Source of the DNA: Nissolia schottii
Lineage: Eukaryota; Streptophyta; Magnoliopsida; Fabales; Fabaceae
NCBI GenBank assembly: GCA_003254905.1
Contig: QANU01011901.1
Span: 399,002 to 463,001 of the forward strand
DNA length: 64,000 nucleotides
Direction of reading: 5' to 3'
Part shown: positions 50,198 to 62,671 of the stretch, in pieces
Layout of the letters: each line of letters begins with the position of its first letter
How positions within the stretch are numbered: the first letter of the stretch is position 1
Notes under the pieces: model-generated
Seen by the model: only the letters and a program-made list of their open reading frames with translations
Told to the model about the DNA's origin: nothing
The model's database searches: none
Made by a program: the position numbers and the translations under genes

Positions 50198-53100
50198 ATG
50201 CCAATGACTAGTGGTAGCTGTATTGGAATCTCTACCATGAAGCCTTGTTGTAGAATCCTTAGTAGCTACAAAAGCTCCTCGCTTTTTGGGTTTTCCCCAT
50301 CAAAGTTTAAGGATTCATCATCGATCATGGGCATCATGTCCAGATCATGTCACCAAAACTCAGCCCATCGCCATAGATACCATACCTGTAATACACAGAT
50401 TGTAGGGTACATACGTGTGGCCAATCTGAATCGGAGTGATTTTAGCGTTTCCTGTTCGAATTGGCCTCGTTCTAGGAGTTTTAGCACTAGGTTTAGTGTC
50501 AATATTGGTAGTGTTAGTAGGCCTAGGGTTGTTTCGATCATGTCGAATGTAGCATCAGATATTAGGAACCATTCTACATCGGTTGATCCTCATTCTAATG
50601 ACTCGAGCTTCGAGAAGATTTACATTCAAACCGGCTTGAATTCGAAGCCATTGGTGATTGAAAGAATTGAGACTGAACAAAGTAAATTGGAAGAAGTCAC
50701 CGAAGAAAGAAGTGACGGCTCAAATGTAAATACAGATAGTTTGAAGGACTTGAACGCGAGTAAGGTTAAGAGGGAGGTGTCTGAAATTGAAAGGGAAGCT
50801 TGGAAGCTGCTTCGAGGTGCTGTTGTTACTTACTGTGAGAATCCAGTTGGGACTGTTGCAGCTAATGATCCTGCTGACAAACAGCCCCTGAATTATGATC
50901 AAGTCTTTCTCCGTGATTTTGTTCCATCAGCTCTTGCGTTTCTGCTCAATGGTGAAGGGGAAATCGTCAAGAATTTTCTACTTCACACATTGCAATTGCA
51001 GGTATGTTATGGCTTTAAAAGCTCATTTAGTTTATCATTGCATTCTTTTATTTTATGTTTTTCTATAGGATATTTCCTATTTTATGCTCTCATTTCAAAT
51101 TTTGGAACTGCTAGATAAACTTGCTTCTATTAACACTGCTAATTTACATTGTGTATAATCTGTTGAGATAATGCAGTTTTGCTCTGTTGCCACATAATAA
51201 ATGATAGATATTTATGTCTATTGAATATTTGGATAGTCTAATAGATGATAAGCATAGGTTGTTTCTTTTACATGGATGAAAGAAAGTTTAGAAAGTATGC
51301 GTGGCTTTCTCATCTTAAATTGTCTTATATTAGATGTCACTGCTGAAATGTCTAAATTTTTCTCACTCGATGAACAAATACCACTATTTCATTGCAACAC
51401 TCTTTATTTTTATTTTTGTGAAAAAAGAATTCCCTGGAAAGTGCCTCCCTAGCTAAGTTTTGCTAGCGTATAAGTCAAATCAAACTTATAATAGATGAGT
51501 GGGAGAGAATGAGTACCATTTAAGGTTTTCTTAACAAATGAAGTTGATGAAGCTGTTATGGATTGTAATTAATGGCTCTTCACTCACTTGTTAGTCATTT
51601 AAAATTTAAAATTTTGAATTCAAATCAATTGTTTATATTTGCTAGAGTTGGGAGAAGACTGTTGACTGCTACAGCCCAGGGCAAGGGTTGATGCCAGCGA
51701 GCTTCAAAGTTAGAACTGTGCCTCTTGATGGAAGCAATGAAGCATTTGAGGAAGTATTGGATCCTGATTTTGGTGAATCAGCTATTGGCCGTGTTGCACC
51801 TGTTGATTCAGGTTAGTTATTTATTGGTGTGCAAACTAAGGCATGGTTCTATTGCATAAATTGTTCATTAATATGCCATCTTTTCTCTGGAGGTGGCACT
51901 ATCTTTTCTTTTCAGAATTTTTCTTCAGATCACTTCTTAATATTATAATCCACTAATCCATCCTGAGGCCAAAATTTTATAGCATATGCTGAATTCTTTA
52001 TTAACAGGGTTGTGGTGGATTATATTGTTAAGAGCCTATGGGAAGCTAACTGGTGACTATGCATTGCAAGAAAGAGTGGATGTCCAGACTGGCATAAGAC
52101 TGATCCTTAAGTTATGTTTAACTGATGGATTTGACATGTTTCCTTCTCTTTTAGTCACTGACGGTTCATGCATGATTGATAGAAGGATGGGAATTCATGG
52201 TCATCCTCTTGAGATCCAAGTAAGCTGATTAATCATTATCGCTGTATGTATTAGGAAGTAGAAATTATCGACTCTTGTGCTCTTTAATGTGCCGGTTCTA
52301 AAAGGGAAATTCTGCCTTAGTGATGACCTGCAGACCTTCTCTGTATTTGAAACAGAATCTTCTTTTAATTAGGTTTGTTGAACAAGTGATGTTACGGCCA
52401 TTCAAGGAAAAAAATTTCGATGCCATGGAATTAACTCTGATTGGGAATTCTAAAATGTAAATTTTCATTTATGAACCAATGGAAAATGATTCACATTATT
52501 TTTCGTCCCCTCAAAGTTAAAACAGATTCATAATGCCATGTAATAATGTCTGGAAGAGGCTCAGAATGATAACTAAAGTTGGCCTCTTAAACTGGGATAA
52601 CATTTTTTCATCGTTGATTGGATTACATCGTTGCTCCCTTGCTTACATGTTAGATCCTGCCTATCTCAATATATACCTCTTTGCTTATTCATTTCTTTAT
52701 GTGTGGGTTTGAATTGCAAATTCTCAGGCATTATTTTACTCAGCTTTACGCTGCTCTCGTGAGATGTTGATAGTCAACGATACAACTAAGAATCTGGTGG
52801 CTGCTGTTACTAATCGCCTGAGTGCACTCTCCTTTCACATGAGAGAGTATTATTGGGTTGATATGAAGAAGATTAATGAAATTTATCGCTATAAGACAGA
52901 AGAGTATTCTACTGATGCTGTCAACAAGTTTAACATCTATCCAGAGCAAATCCCCACGTGGCTGGTAGACTGGATCTCTGAGGAAGGTGGATACTTCATT
53001 GGCAATTTGCAACCTGCTCATATGGACTTCAGGTTTTTTACTCTTGGAAACCTTTGGACCATTGTTTCTTCTTTAGGAACAACGGAACAGAACAGGGGCA

Positions 53101-54285
53101 TTTTGAATTTGATAGAGGCCAAATGGGATGACCTTGTTGCTCAAATGCCTCTCAAGATATGTTACCCGGCGCTGGAGGGTGAGGAATGGCGTATAATCAC
53201 TGGTAGTGACCCCAAGAACACGTAAGGCTCTTTGAAATTCTTACTTTTTCCTTTTCAATGGTGTTGTCATTCTCTTGAAAGAGAAATGCGAAAGAGTAAT
53301 GCTACCTCTAAAATAACTGTTTTGATGCAAAAATTCTCAACTATAGCAAGCACACCACTGAAATTAACAGTGATCTCATCCATTATCTTGCTGAGATAGT
53401 TGCGCGATGTTTTTGTAGAAATAAGGCTATGACTTTTGCATTAGCCTATCTCGGAATATGTATATATATACACACACACATGCACTGTGATCCCCTGCCT
53501 CCCATTAGAAATATTCAAGACTAAAAAATTTGCCTGTTAACTTCTTGCAGCCCATGGTCATATCACAACGGTGGATCTTGGCCGACACTTCTCTGGCAGG
53601 TGAGTTTGATGCTTGTTTGGAAAATATCGTCTTTTATTACTGCCCAATTTTGTTTGAACTACTATGAATTGCCCTTCCCTTTTCAATGTATAAATTATAT
53701 GTTTTTAGGTTGATAAAACAATTGGAAGTCTATTACTTGCATATTTTCCTTTGCTGAAGAGGAAACGAACTTGGATGCCTTTGTTTTATTTCTGTTTTCC
53801 TTTTGTCAATTGTGCTTATTTTTTCAAAACCCTGTAAGCAATTACTTCCTTCTTCCACACTTTCTCAACATTTTGGTGCTACAGATTTGAAGCATTTGTT
53901 TCCTTATGAATTAGGCCTTTGTCTTAATGAGCTGACAATTTGTTTATTGAAACTTCAGTTCACGTTAGCATGCATCAAGATGGGAAGGCCCGATTTGGCC
54001 CAGAAGGCCGTTGACTCGGCCGAGAAGAGGCTTTCCACGGATAGATGGCCAGAGTATTATGACACCAGGAATGGAAAGTTCATAGGCAAGCAGTCTCGGC
54101 TGATGCAGACGTGGACCATTGCTGGCTTCCTGACCTCGAAGATGCTCTTAGAGAATCCGGAGAAGGCATCATTGTTGTTTTGGGAGGAGGATTATGAAGT
54201 CCTTCAGAATTGTGTATGCTTGCTAAACAAAACTGGTAGAAGGAACTGTTCCCGTTTTGCTGCAAGATCTCAGATTCTTGTCTAA
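50198..54285 (+). CDS. INVC-like: Alkaline/neutral invertase (GH100), organelle-targeted A/C class
   Basis: The exons are 50198-51001, 51646-51811, 52008-52219, 52728-53221, 53551-53599 and 53959-54285 (2052 nt, 683 aa). All splice sites are GT-AG and the phases join. The enzyme hydrolyses sucrose to glucose and fructose at neutral to alkaline pH. Residues 1-100 or so are rich in Ser/Arg and poor in acidic residues, starting [20 protein letters not shown]; this leader is characteristic of the mitochondrial A/C isoforms. The catalytic region runs from [11 protein letters not shown] (about 200) through [118 protein letters not shown] and [18 protein letters not shown] to [17 protein letters not shown]. 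These are conserved GH100 blocks, including the acidic catalytic motifs. Length and exon plan fit the family. The gene looks intact and converges on the GA 2-oxidase gene. Confidence 0.95.
53458..53481. repeat. (TA)n(CA)n microsatellite in invertase intron 4
   Basis: A short compound TATATATA/CACACACA repeat, 70 bp before the acceptor of the 49-nt fifth exon. Confidence 0.8.
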
Positions 54286-55139
54286 TGACAAAAAACTCCT
54301 TGTTCCTTAGTGTCTTCTTCAGTCTGACCTGTGGATGGTGGTAACTGTTGGGAGGAATATCGTCATTGTTTGAAGAAGACCTTATTTGTTACTAGAATTT
54401 AATTTAATGCTACTAGAATCATGTTTGGTTTTCAGGTGGAAAAAAACCTAGAATCAATTCTGAGCCCCTGAAGAAGTGAAAAATTCTCACTACTATGACT
54501 TCATAATTGATTTTGAGTGATCACAACGGAAATCCAAACATGTTTTGTTTCAACAACTAACTCTATAACCTAATTCTATTGTATCATTGATTATGGTTTT
54601 AAGTCCCTCCACGTAGTTGGTTCTCTCTTCGGAGAATCATGCCCCCCCCGCCCTTTTGTGGAGTGGGGCTACTTGAACTGCATGTGCTATGTCTCTTCAC
54701 TCTCTGTATCAGATTTCAACAGTATCCATATTGACTTTTCATATAAATTTTATTGAGTTATGTAGTATCTTTTTTCTTTAGCTGTATATATTTAATTTTT
54801 TTAAGAAAATTAAATGTCATGTGTAGTGCATGACTTTGGGTAATCAGCTTGAGGATACAGTATTGCCTAATATACATAGTTTAATTTTAATGTCGCATCT
54901 TTTTATTTTTTAACATAGGTAATGCTTTATCAATTATGACATTATGTATTCATTGATTCATAAACCAATCTCAATATTTACTTATTAGTAGTGTTACATG
55001 TACATCCAACTTGTATCCACCCGTACATACACCTTGTATTGAATAAGTTTGGGTCCATTACGAATATTCACTCACGCACTGATCCTTACTCTGCACTTAA
55101 ACGTATGTGCACACGCGATTCGCGTTTCTCAGTTTTCAT

Positions 55140-55510
55140 TCACATGCACAAACTTTATAAGCATTTATGCACGAGCGCATAGACCATACATTCCATAATT
55201 CATTACACTCTTGGATGCACAAATTTTATAAGTATTTGTGCACAACCTTTATGTGATAGAATGCACAAACATTACTTGCTTATGTCCACAAACCTTTACA
55301 TGGACCATACATTCTAGAATTCATTAGACTCTTTGATGCACAAACTTTATGTGGTAGAATGCACAAACATTACTAGCTTATGTCCACAAACCTTTGCATG
55401 GACCATAAATTCCACAATTCATTAGACTCTTTGATGCACAAACTTTATAAGCATCTGTGCACAAACTTTATGTGGTATAATGCACAAACTTTACACACTT
55501 ATGTTTACAT
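55140..55510. repeat. Minisatellite, units of about 98-121 bp
   Basis: The unit begins GATGCACAAA(C/T)TTTAT and contains TGTGCACAA, ATGTGGTA.AATGCACAAAC, TTATGTCCACAAACCTTT and TGGACCATA.ATTC. Starts are at about 55214, 55335 and 55433, with a degraded unit before them at about 55143. The second unit lacks a 23-bp segment (AAG.AT.TGTGCACAA...) present in units 1 and 3, which accounts for the unequal spacing. It lies between the converging invertase and GA 2-oxidase genes. Confidence 0.8.
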
Positions 55511-56210
55511 GTATGACATTTCACAAGTAATTGTCCACTCAAGCATCTGTAACAAGTAAACCACCATTGTTAAAGGTAAATCTCATCCATTTTAAAAGAA
55601 AATCAACCTTTTATCATCTTAATTTCATTTTAATCAATTTTCACATGATATGAGAATGAAGATAATGAGAGGATGACGAAGATAAAGATAACAAAATGAG
55701 GATGAGAGGATGATGATGAAGAAAAATGATGACGAAAATGACTTCGGCATTGGGGCACATTATTTATAATTTTAGAAACTATACGATGTACGTATAATGA
55801 TTATTAATTGTGTATAATTAGATGATATATATACTGGTATATGCACTTTGAATGTACACAAAGCATTTTTGTTTACTCATTCCATTCAGCGTCCTTGTGT
55901 GATCAATTGAGGTTGGATTGAGTAGAAGGGGTTAATGTGGTTAACCACAATTCGATTATTCATTGAGAAAGATACTCACATTCAATGTAATGTCTAATCG
56001 TATTTTAAATAGAATTACCTCTCATGAAGGATAACCTTGAGAAGTTAAAATAAATGCATTTGTAAAAACTTTGTTACAGACCGTGTCCTAGACAAGTAGG
56101 GTAAGATAACTTTATTTCCTAGTCCAATTACTCTAGAACAAAACTTGTACCGCGTAACATCTGTGCTAATTAACATTGATCCTGTAACACAATGGAATTT
56201 GAAACTCAGA

Positions 56211-56227
56211 AGAGAGAGAGAGAGAGA
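56211..56227. repeat. (GA)n microsatellite
   Basis: About eight GA units in the invertase/GA 2-oxidase spacer, followed by pyrimidine-rich runs at 56305-56345. Confidence 0.8.
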
Positions 56228-56523
56228 TCGTTACCGATGAGCTAATAGAACTTGCTAACCGTCCATTAGTACAACACAGTCAACATGGCCGCCCAACAGT
56301 AACTCTTTTTTTTTTTCTTTCTTTTTTTTTTTTCTTCTTCTCTGAACTTGTCAAGTTAACTTTCCAGTCCTATAGCAAAATTGTTGGCACATTAGGCAAA
56401 CATACCCTGATACCACCAGCACCCTTCAAAAAACAAAAACACCAAAATTGAATGAAAAACAAAGAGAGGGCCTTTACATTTTGGTATTGCAACAAACTCT
56501 ACTTTCCACTGATCATGAAAGGA

Positions 56524-59500
56524 TCACTCCATTTCCATGGAGTAGTTGTTTTTGAAAAGGTGAATGCGGCTGTCTCCGAGCCTAAGAGAGTAGGTGGCTT
56601 TCTTGTAGTCGGCCCAAGTGAAGGGTCGGAAGAGGGAGGGCCTCTGTGGTGTAACCATAACTGGTGGAGCAACGATGCAGGCGTTCAGTGGTGGGGCCCC
56701 AAAGTATGCCATTGACATCCTAGGCTTGTGTGAGTTGGTCATTGCCCTGTGTCTCACGCTCACAAATCTTCCATTTGTCATAACCTAAACACACACCACA
56801 CACATAGGATTCAAGTTGGTTACTTCCATTTTTGTTCCAACCCATGCACCCCCTGTTTGAACTGTAAGGTGTCAGGCATCCCCCCTAGTTTCACATACTC
56901 TCCGATTATATCCACCAATAATAAAATTAATTTTGCATATAGTATAAATAGTTTATGTAGTTATTAATCATGTGTCTTGAGATCAGCAAAAATGATTTTG
57001 TTTTGTTGTCATTGGGTGATCACTTCTATTCATGTGATGGCGCATAATTGAAGAATAATGTAAGCTTTTTTTTATACTAACTGCACGTTAAAATTAAACT
57101 CAACTTCTATTTTAGGAGGAAAAATTACCTAAGCCAATTTGTAATTTTGAACTAATACTTTTATTTTGGCATTAAGATTGATTATGCACACTAATTTAAT
57201 ATGTTGTACCCAGAATTGTGTTCATATAGATAATGCGCATGTATATCATTATCATGGTAAGTAACCCGAGCATTAATTATTTAGTTGCATGTGTTCTCAA
57301 AAAACTCTGTAAACCCCCCAGCAGCAGGTACAACAGCACAGCACATTTATCTGATTGGTTCAGAACTTGCATTGATTGATCATAATACTGAAATTCTATC
57401 CAATAGCTGCAGTAAAAAAAATATATATATATATATAAAAAATACAGCGACACTCCCCACCCATATATGTCATTTCACCAGATCAGCTACTACCAACATG
57501 TGCCTTTCTTTGAAGATTGTAATGTTTGGTTCTTTAACTATAGAGCCGGCCCCCCTACTACCCCCTTCATTCTGCTTAGGCAAAAAATGTGAAATCAAAG
57601 GGGCATTGAATTCTGGTGGGGTTCATGGGAAATTTTAATTTAAAGAAATGTTTGCATGCCACCCTAACGTGCCATTTTATTTGGAGTTATGCTATTTGAA
57701 GACACTAACAAATACACAGGATTTATCATGTTTAATTTCTCTCTCCTTACCATCAATTTCAGATTCTTGTGTGTTGTGAGTGTGATTTTTAGTCAATTGA
57801 TTTTTTGAATTGTTCAAATATCATTTATTGTTTCTTTCGATTTATTAATCATGTGATACATCGTGATTTTAAGATATGTAAGGACCCACTGTATGATGTA
57901 TCATCTCATATATCTAATGAGTGAACAATAAAATTTAAACTTTGAAATTTGTGCATATTATACAGAGATGCAGAAACAATAAAAACACGTATCAAACATC
58001 TCTTCTGTATTTCTTTTAAATATATAAAAATTAGTTAAAGTATTATTATAAAATAAAGTCAATTTTACGATTCATATTTTCGTCTTTTTCTTTAAATATA
58101 TTTATGTTTTGGTGTATTTTCTGTTCGGACACGATTGCATATGCAAATTTTTTCTATAAGGTAGCAATTTTCGCAAAATTGGGTTTGAGGGGGAAACATA
58201 CCTCTAGTACATCACCAACATTAACACAGAGGGCAGAGGGGTCAGGGGAGACTGGGATCCACACCCCATCTTGAAGAGAGATTTGGAGGCCACCGACGTC
58301 GTTGGATCTGAGGATGGTGAGGATCTGAGGGTCAGAATGAGCCCCAAAGCCAACCTTGGAAGTAGGGGGGGACTTGTAGAGTTGCTGCTGCAGAAGAGGA
58401 ATAGGAGTAGTAGGAGGGTAGTGATTGATCCTGAGAACAGAGTCACTATCAGGATCAGTGATGAGGCTGGTGAAGAGGGAAGTGTCCGGGACCCCCAGGC
58501 CCTCTGCCATCAGCTCCAATATCTCACATGCCACCTTCCTCACTCCTTCTGTGTATGCACTCACCACAGAGCTGTCATTTATTGTACCATTCACATGCAA
58601 CAGTATTATTAGTATTTTGTATAAATTAACAGCTGGTGCCTCCCCTTCATAGCCTTTGCGATTTGCTCTTAAGGAAAGGGAAAGGGAAAGGAAAAAAATA
58701 ATTATAATTTCTCAATTGTTTTACGAGTAAATACTTGATTCTACTAAAGTTATTTATTTTTACTAATTTTTAAAATTATATTTATTGAATTTTTTTCATT
58801 ATTTCATGTTTTAAATTTTATATAATTGTAACAAATTTTTTATTAATCAAACCATTAAAAGAATTAACTTAAAAGAAATTTAGAAATTTGCGAGTTATTT
58901 GAATTTACAGTGTATATTTCTATAAATATTGTATTAAAAATTATTAATTTATCACATAAGATCATATAACACATCAATATGTCATATTAGATATGAAATG
59001 ATAACAAAATTTAGTGAATTTAATTTTAAAAATGACAATGAACAAATTTAATAGGAGAAGTATCCACCCCATGAAACACATGAGAAATCAAAAAAAAAAT
59101 TATCAAAATTAGTCCTTGAATATTTTATTGATGGGCACATTAGTTTTTTTTTTTTTAAATTCTAAACATTTTAAATATTATATTTATTAATTATTTAATT
59201 TTAAATGTTTAACAACCATAGTTGTTAAACTCTCGAGTTAACTCGTAAACTCTTAGGAATTTACGATTTTACTACACAAAATGAGTTAACACTTATGTAA
59301 ACTTTTTTTTAGTAAACTCGTATAAGTTTAGGTAAAATCTCGATTTTACTAATGAGTTTACAAGTTAAAATCTACCTTCAAGTTTATCTCAAAATGTCCA
59401 AATTTTGTAACTTTGTTAGATACTTATTTAATTTTGCTTGTACTAGATAATATACATTGAGTTTATTTAGCTAATTTCATATATTTATCATAATAGAGCT

Positions 59501-62500
59501 ATGTTTTATTGAACTATAAAATAATACAGATATTGAATAAAACATGACATAATCACTAAGTGTTATGCATCAAAGTGTATTTTATGATATTTCTTTCATT
59601 ACTTTAATTTAAAGTTAACATTATTCAATTTTAATTATAAATTAAATATTTAATCTTGTTTAGTTCCTAATTATATTGCTTATAATATTTTTTTACGTAT
59701 GTAAACTCATACAAGCTTACGAATAGAGTTTATGATTGGAGTTTGCCGAAACTCTACTAGTTTACTTAAATTCTCGAGTTTGACAATCTTGTTAACAACT
59801 AATTAAAAGTATTTAGGGATAAATTAAGAGTTTTTTATTTAAGGATTAATGTGGCACTGATGAAAAATTTAGACTTACTAGTGCATTGAAAAAAGGTGAT
59901 TGAATAAATGTTAGTGTGTTTGTTGAGGGTGTACTCATGTATAAAGTTACTAGCAAGTATATTGACAATTCAAGAAGTCAGCCAGCAATTGTAACAGAAT
60001 TGAGAATGCACACACACACTTTCACTGATCCCATGACTAGAGAGAGAGAACTACAGCTGTGTGCTGTGGTGATTGGTTTTTTTTTCCCTTTTGAAACTGG
60101 GACTGAAGCCTCTGTTTGCCAGTGCCACTACTCAATCTGGGCTCTGACTCCCTCACTGACTAGTCATTGTATCTTCCACAAATTCTTGTACAATTCGGGT
60201 CAAGTTAAATATATTTTAAGAATACACGTTAAATTTTAAACAGTGAAGTTAAACATGTTTAAAAACATACACTTAATGACATTTAAATTTTTATTTTAAA
60301 AATAATAATCGCTTTAAACAAATCTAAATGTTATTTATTATCCAGCTGCGATCGTATTCAGGGTAATCATTATAAATGTCTCACTTACTGAACTTATTTT
60401 TAAACAACAATAATCATTTAATTAAATTTTATCATATCATAATATATGATTGATTCTCATTCGCACTACTTTAAAAATAATATAAAACAATTTGATTAGA
60501 TTACTTAGATATTAAGAACTACACCTGTATATTAAATTTTAAAAAAAACTATCTTAAATCTTATAGAATATTCTAATACTTAAATTAATTTTTTTTTACA
60601 AGGACATATTCTATTGTTTCTTAAACAAAAACTAATTAACACCGTCACATTGTTTGGGGATTGTTTCTCGACATAATATTAATTTGATTTCAGCTTTTTG
60701 TTTTGATTTGATTGGACGTTGCTGATATATTTTCTGAGATGTCAATCTGACACCTCAAGCTTTATCCAGATGGTACTTTTCCTCTGCTCTTCCTTCTCTG
60801 ATTTTCTATTTTTTATTTAATTTCTTACAAATTAATTATAACCGTAAATGAACCAATTCCAGGCACCAGCTCTGACTTATAAGTATTGACATGATGACAT
60901 GATGACATGACTAAAACTTTCAGGAGAGAAGAGGTAAAAGTATATCTGACACACACATAATCCCTTCTCTCAGGAATACCTCCAATTCTTAGATATACTT
61001 AAAATGTCAAGTAATTATGTATTTACAGTCAATAATAAAATTATATTTATTAAAAAAATGTACATTAGTATTGAATTATATTATTAATGATAAACATAAT
61101 CATGTGACATTCCATTACACTCAAAAAAAAAAAAAAGCTTTTCCATACTCACGTGCAACCCCTCCATCCCCCTCACGTTTTATTCCATTTCCTCTATTCC
61201 TCTACTTATGCTACAACTAGCAACTTAATATTTGATTGACCATTGATAATTAAATATTGTAGTCGAAGCTAAGTCCGAAGAGGCATTAAAAAATTGAAGT
61301 GAAGAAGACAATTCAAACTTGTAAAACTCACTCCTTATTACTTAGTTTTCGATTCAAATGAAATTTGTCGTACATGATCGTGCTGGTGCCATTTTTGACT
61401 ATTTTCTACCAAAAGAAACATACAAGTGTATAATAAACAAATAAAAGAAGAAAAGTGACATTAGCATTTTCAAAGCCAAGGAATTAGATCACTGCGCACT
61501 TTTCCCAACCTTATGAGGTTATCATTAAAAATATAAGTGAAGTACAAACAGAACATATAAAAGACCTCTTTACATTTTTATGTCATCTGGTATAACTTAT
61601 GTACCAAAATATGAATTGTAACAAAAATTTATAAATGTATAAGTTTTGGTCTGAAATCGCCACACCCTTTAAAAAAAAATGAAGTGTGGCGATTTCACAC
61701 ATTTAAAAAAAAATTAAAAGTCTAAAATCACCACAGAGTATAATGATTTCAGACTTTTTTTAAAAAAAAAGTTCTGGAATCGCCATAGGGGTGGCGATTT
61801 CAGACCTAAAACCATACATTAGTAAATATTTTTCTTGGATCATAATACGGGATTAAAAACTTTTTGGGGCCATTTAAATGTAAATATTCCCATATAAAAA
61901 TCTTCAATAACTTTGACAAGATATATACTAAACGAAATTTTAAAAAAATTTGAATGTATTTAATATTTTTAAGAACTTAAAACTTAGTAAGGTTTACTTT
62001 ATTTAATGTAAAAAAAATTAAAAAATATTATTATTTAATAACAAAAAATCACACAAATTTCAAGTAAGAAGATTCACTCAAGTAACACAATTACTTTTCC
62101 TAGCAAATGTGATTAAGGCCTAAGGTTTTATCTAAAAAAAAATTAATACCTTTACATGCTTAGAAACACAATAAATTACATTATTTAAATTTATTTTATA
62201 TGTAACAATGTCAAATCACACTTTATGTATCATTTGACGAGATATTAATAGAATGTGAATTTTATTTAAATTTATGTAACAATTAATTGAATTGTGAACG
62301 CTCGACCCAATGTCTCACACAAAACGAAAGAATTCAACCAACTTGTAGCATATGATGGTGATGGACGGCTTGCAAAGATGCCATTGTTTAAGAGAACAGT
62401 TGCATCAATCTTTTACACTACAAAGGGAAATAAAGACTATGAAGTGTCATTACATCTCTCCGTTCTTTGTTGGTCAGATACAACTAATTATGGCAAGGTA

Positions 62501-62628
62501 CTCCCCGAACCAGACGTTATTTTATTAATTAATTTATTCATTGAACTAACATAGTCCCCGTCTATATATGCTGGCAATAACAACTTACTAGCATGGTCCA
62601 TGACACACAAAATTAAATAAATAAATAT

Positions 62629-62671
<43 letters not shown>

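Noticed and set aside
58271-58652. Plus-strand frames over GA 2-oxidase exon 2
   Set aside because: Antisense shadows of a well-supported exon.
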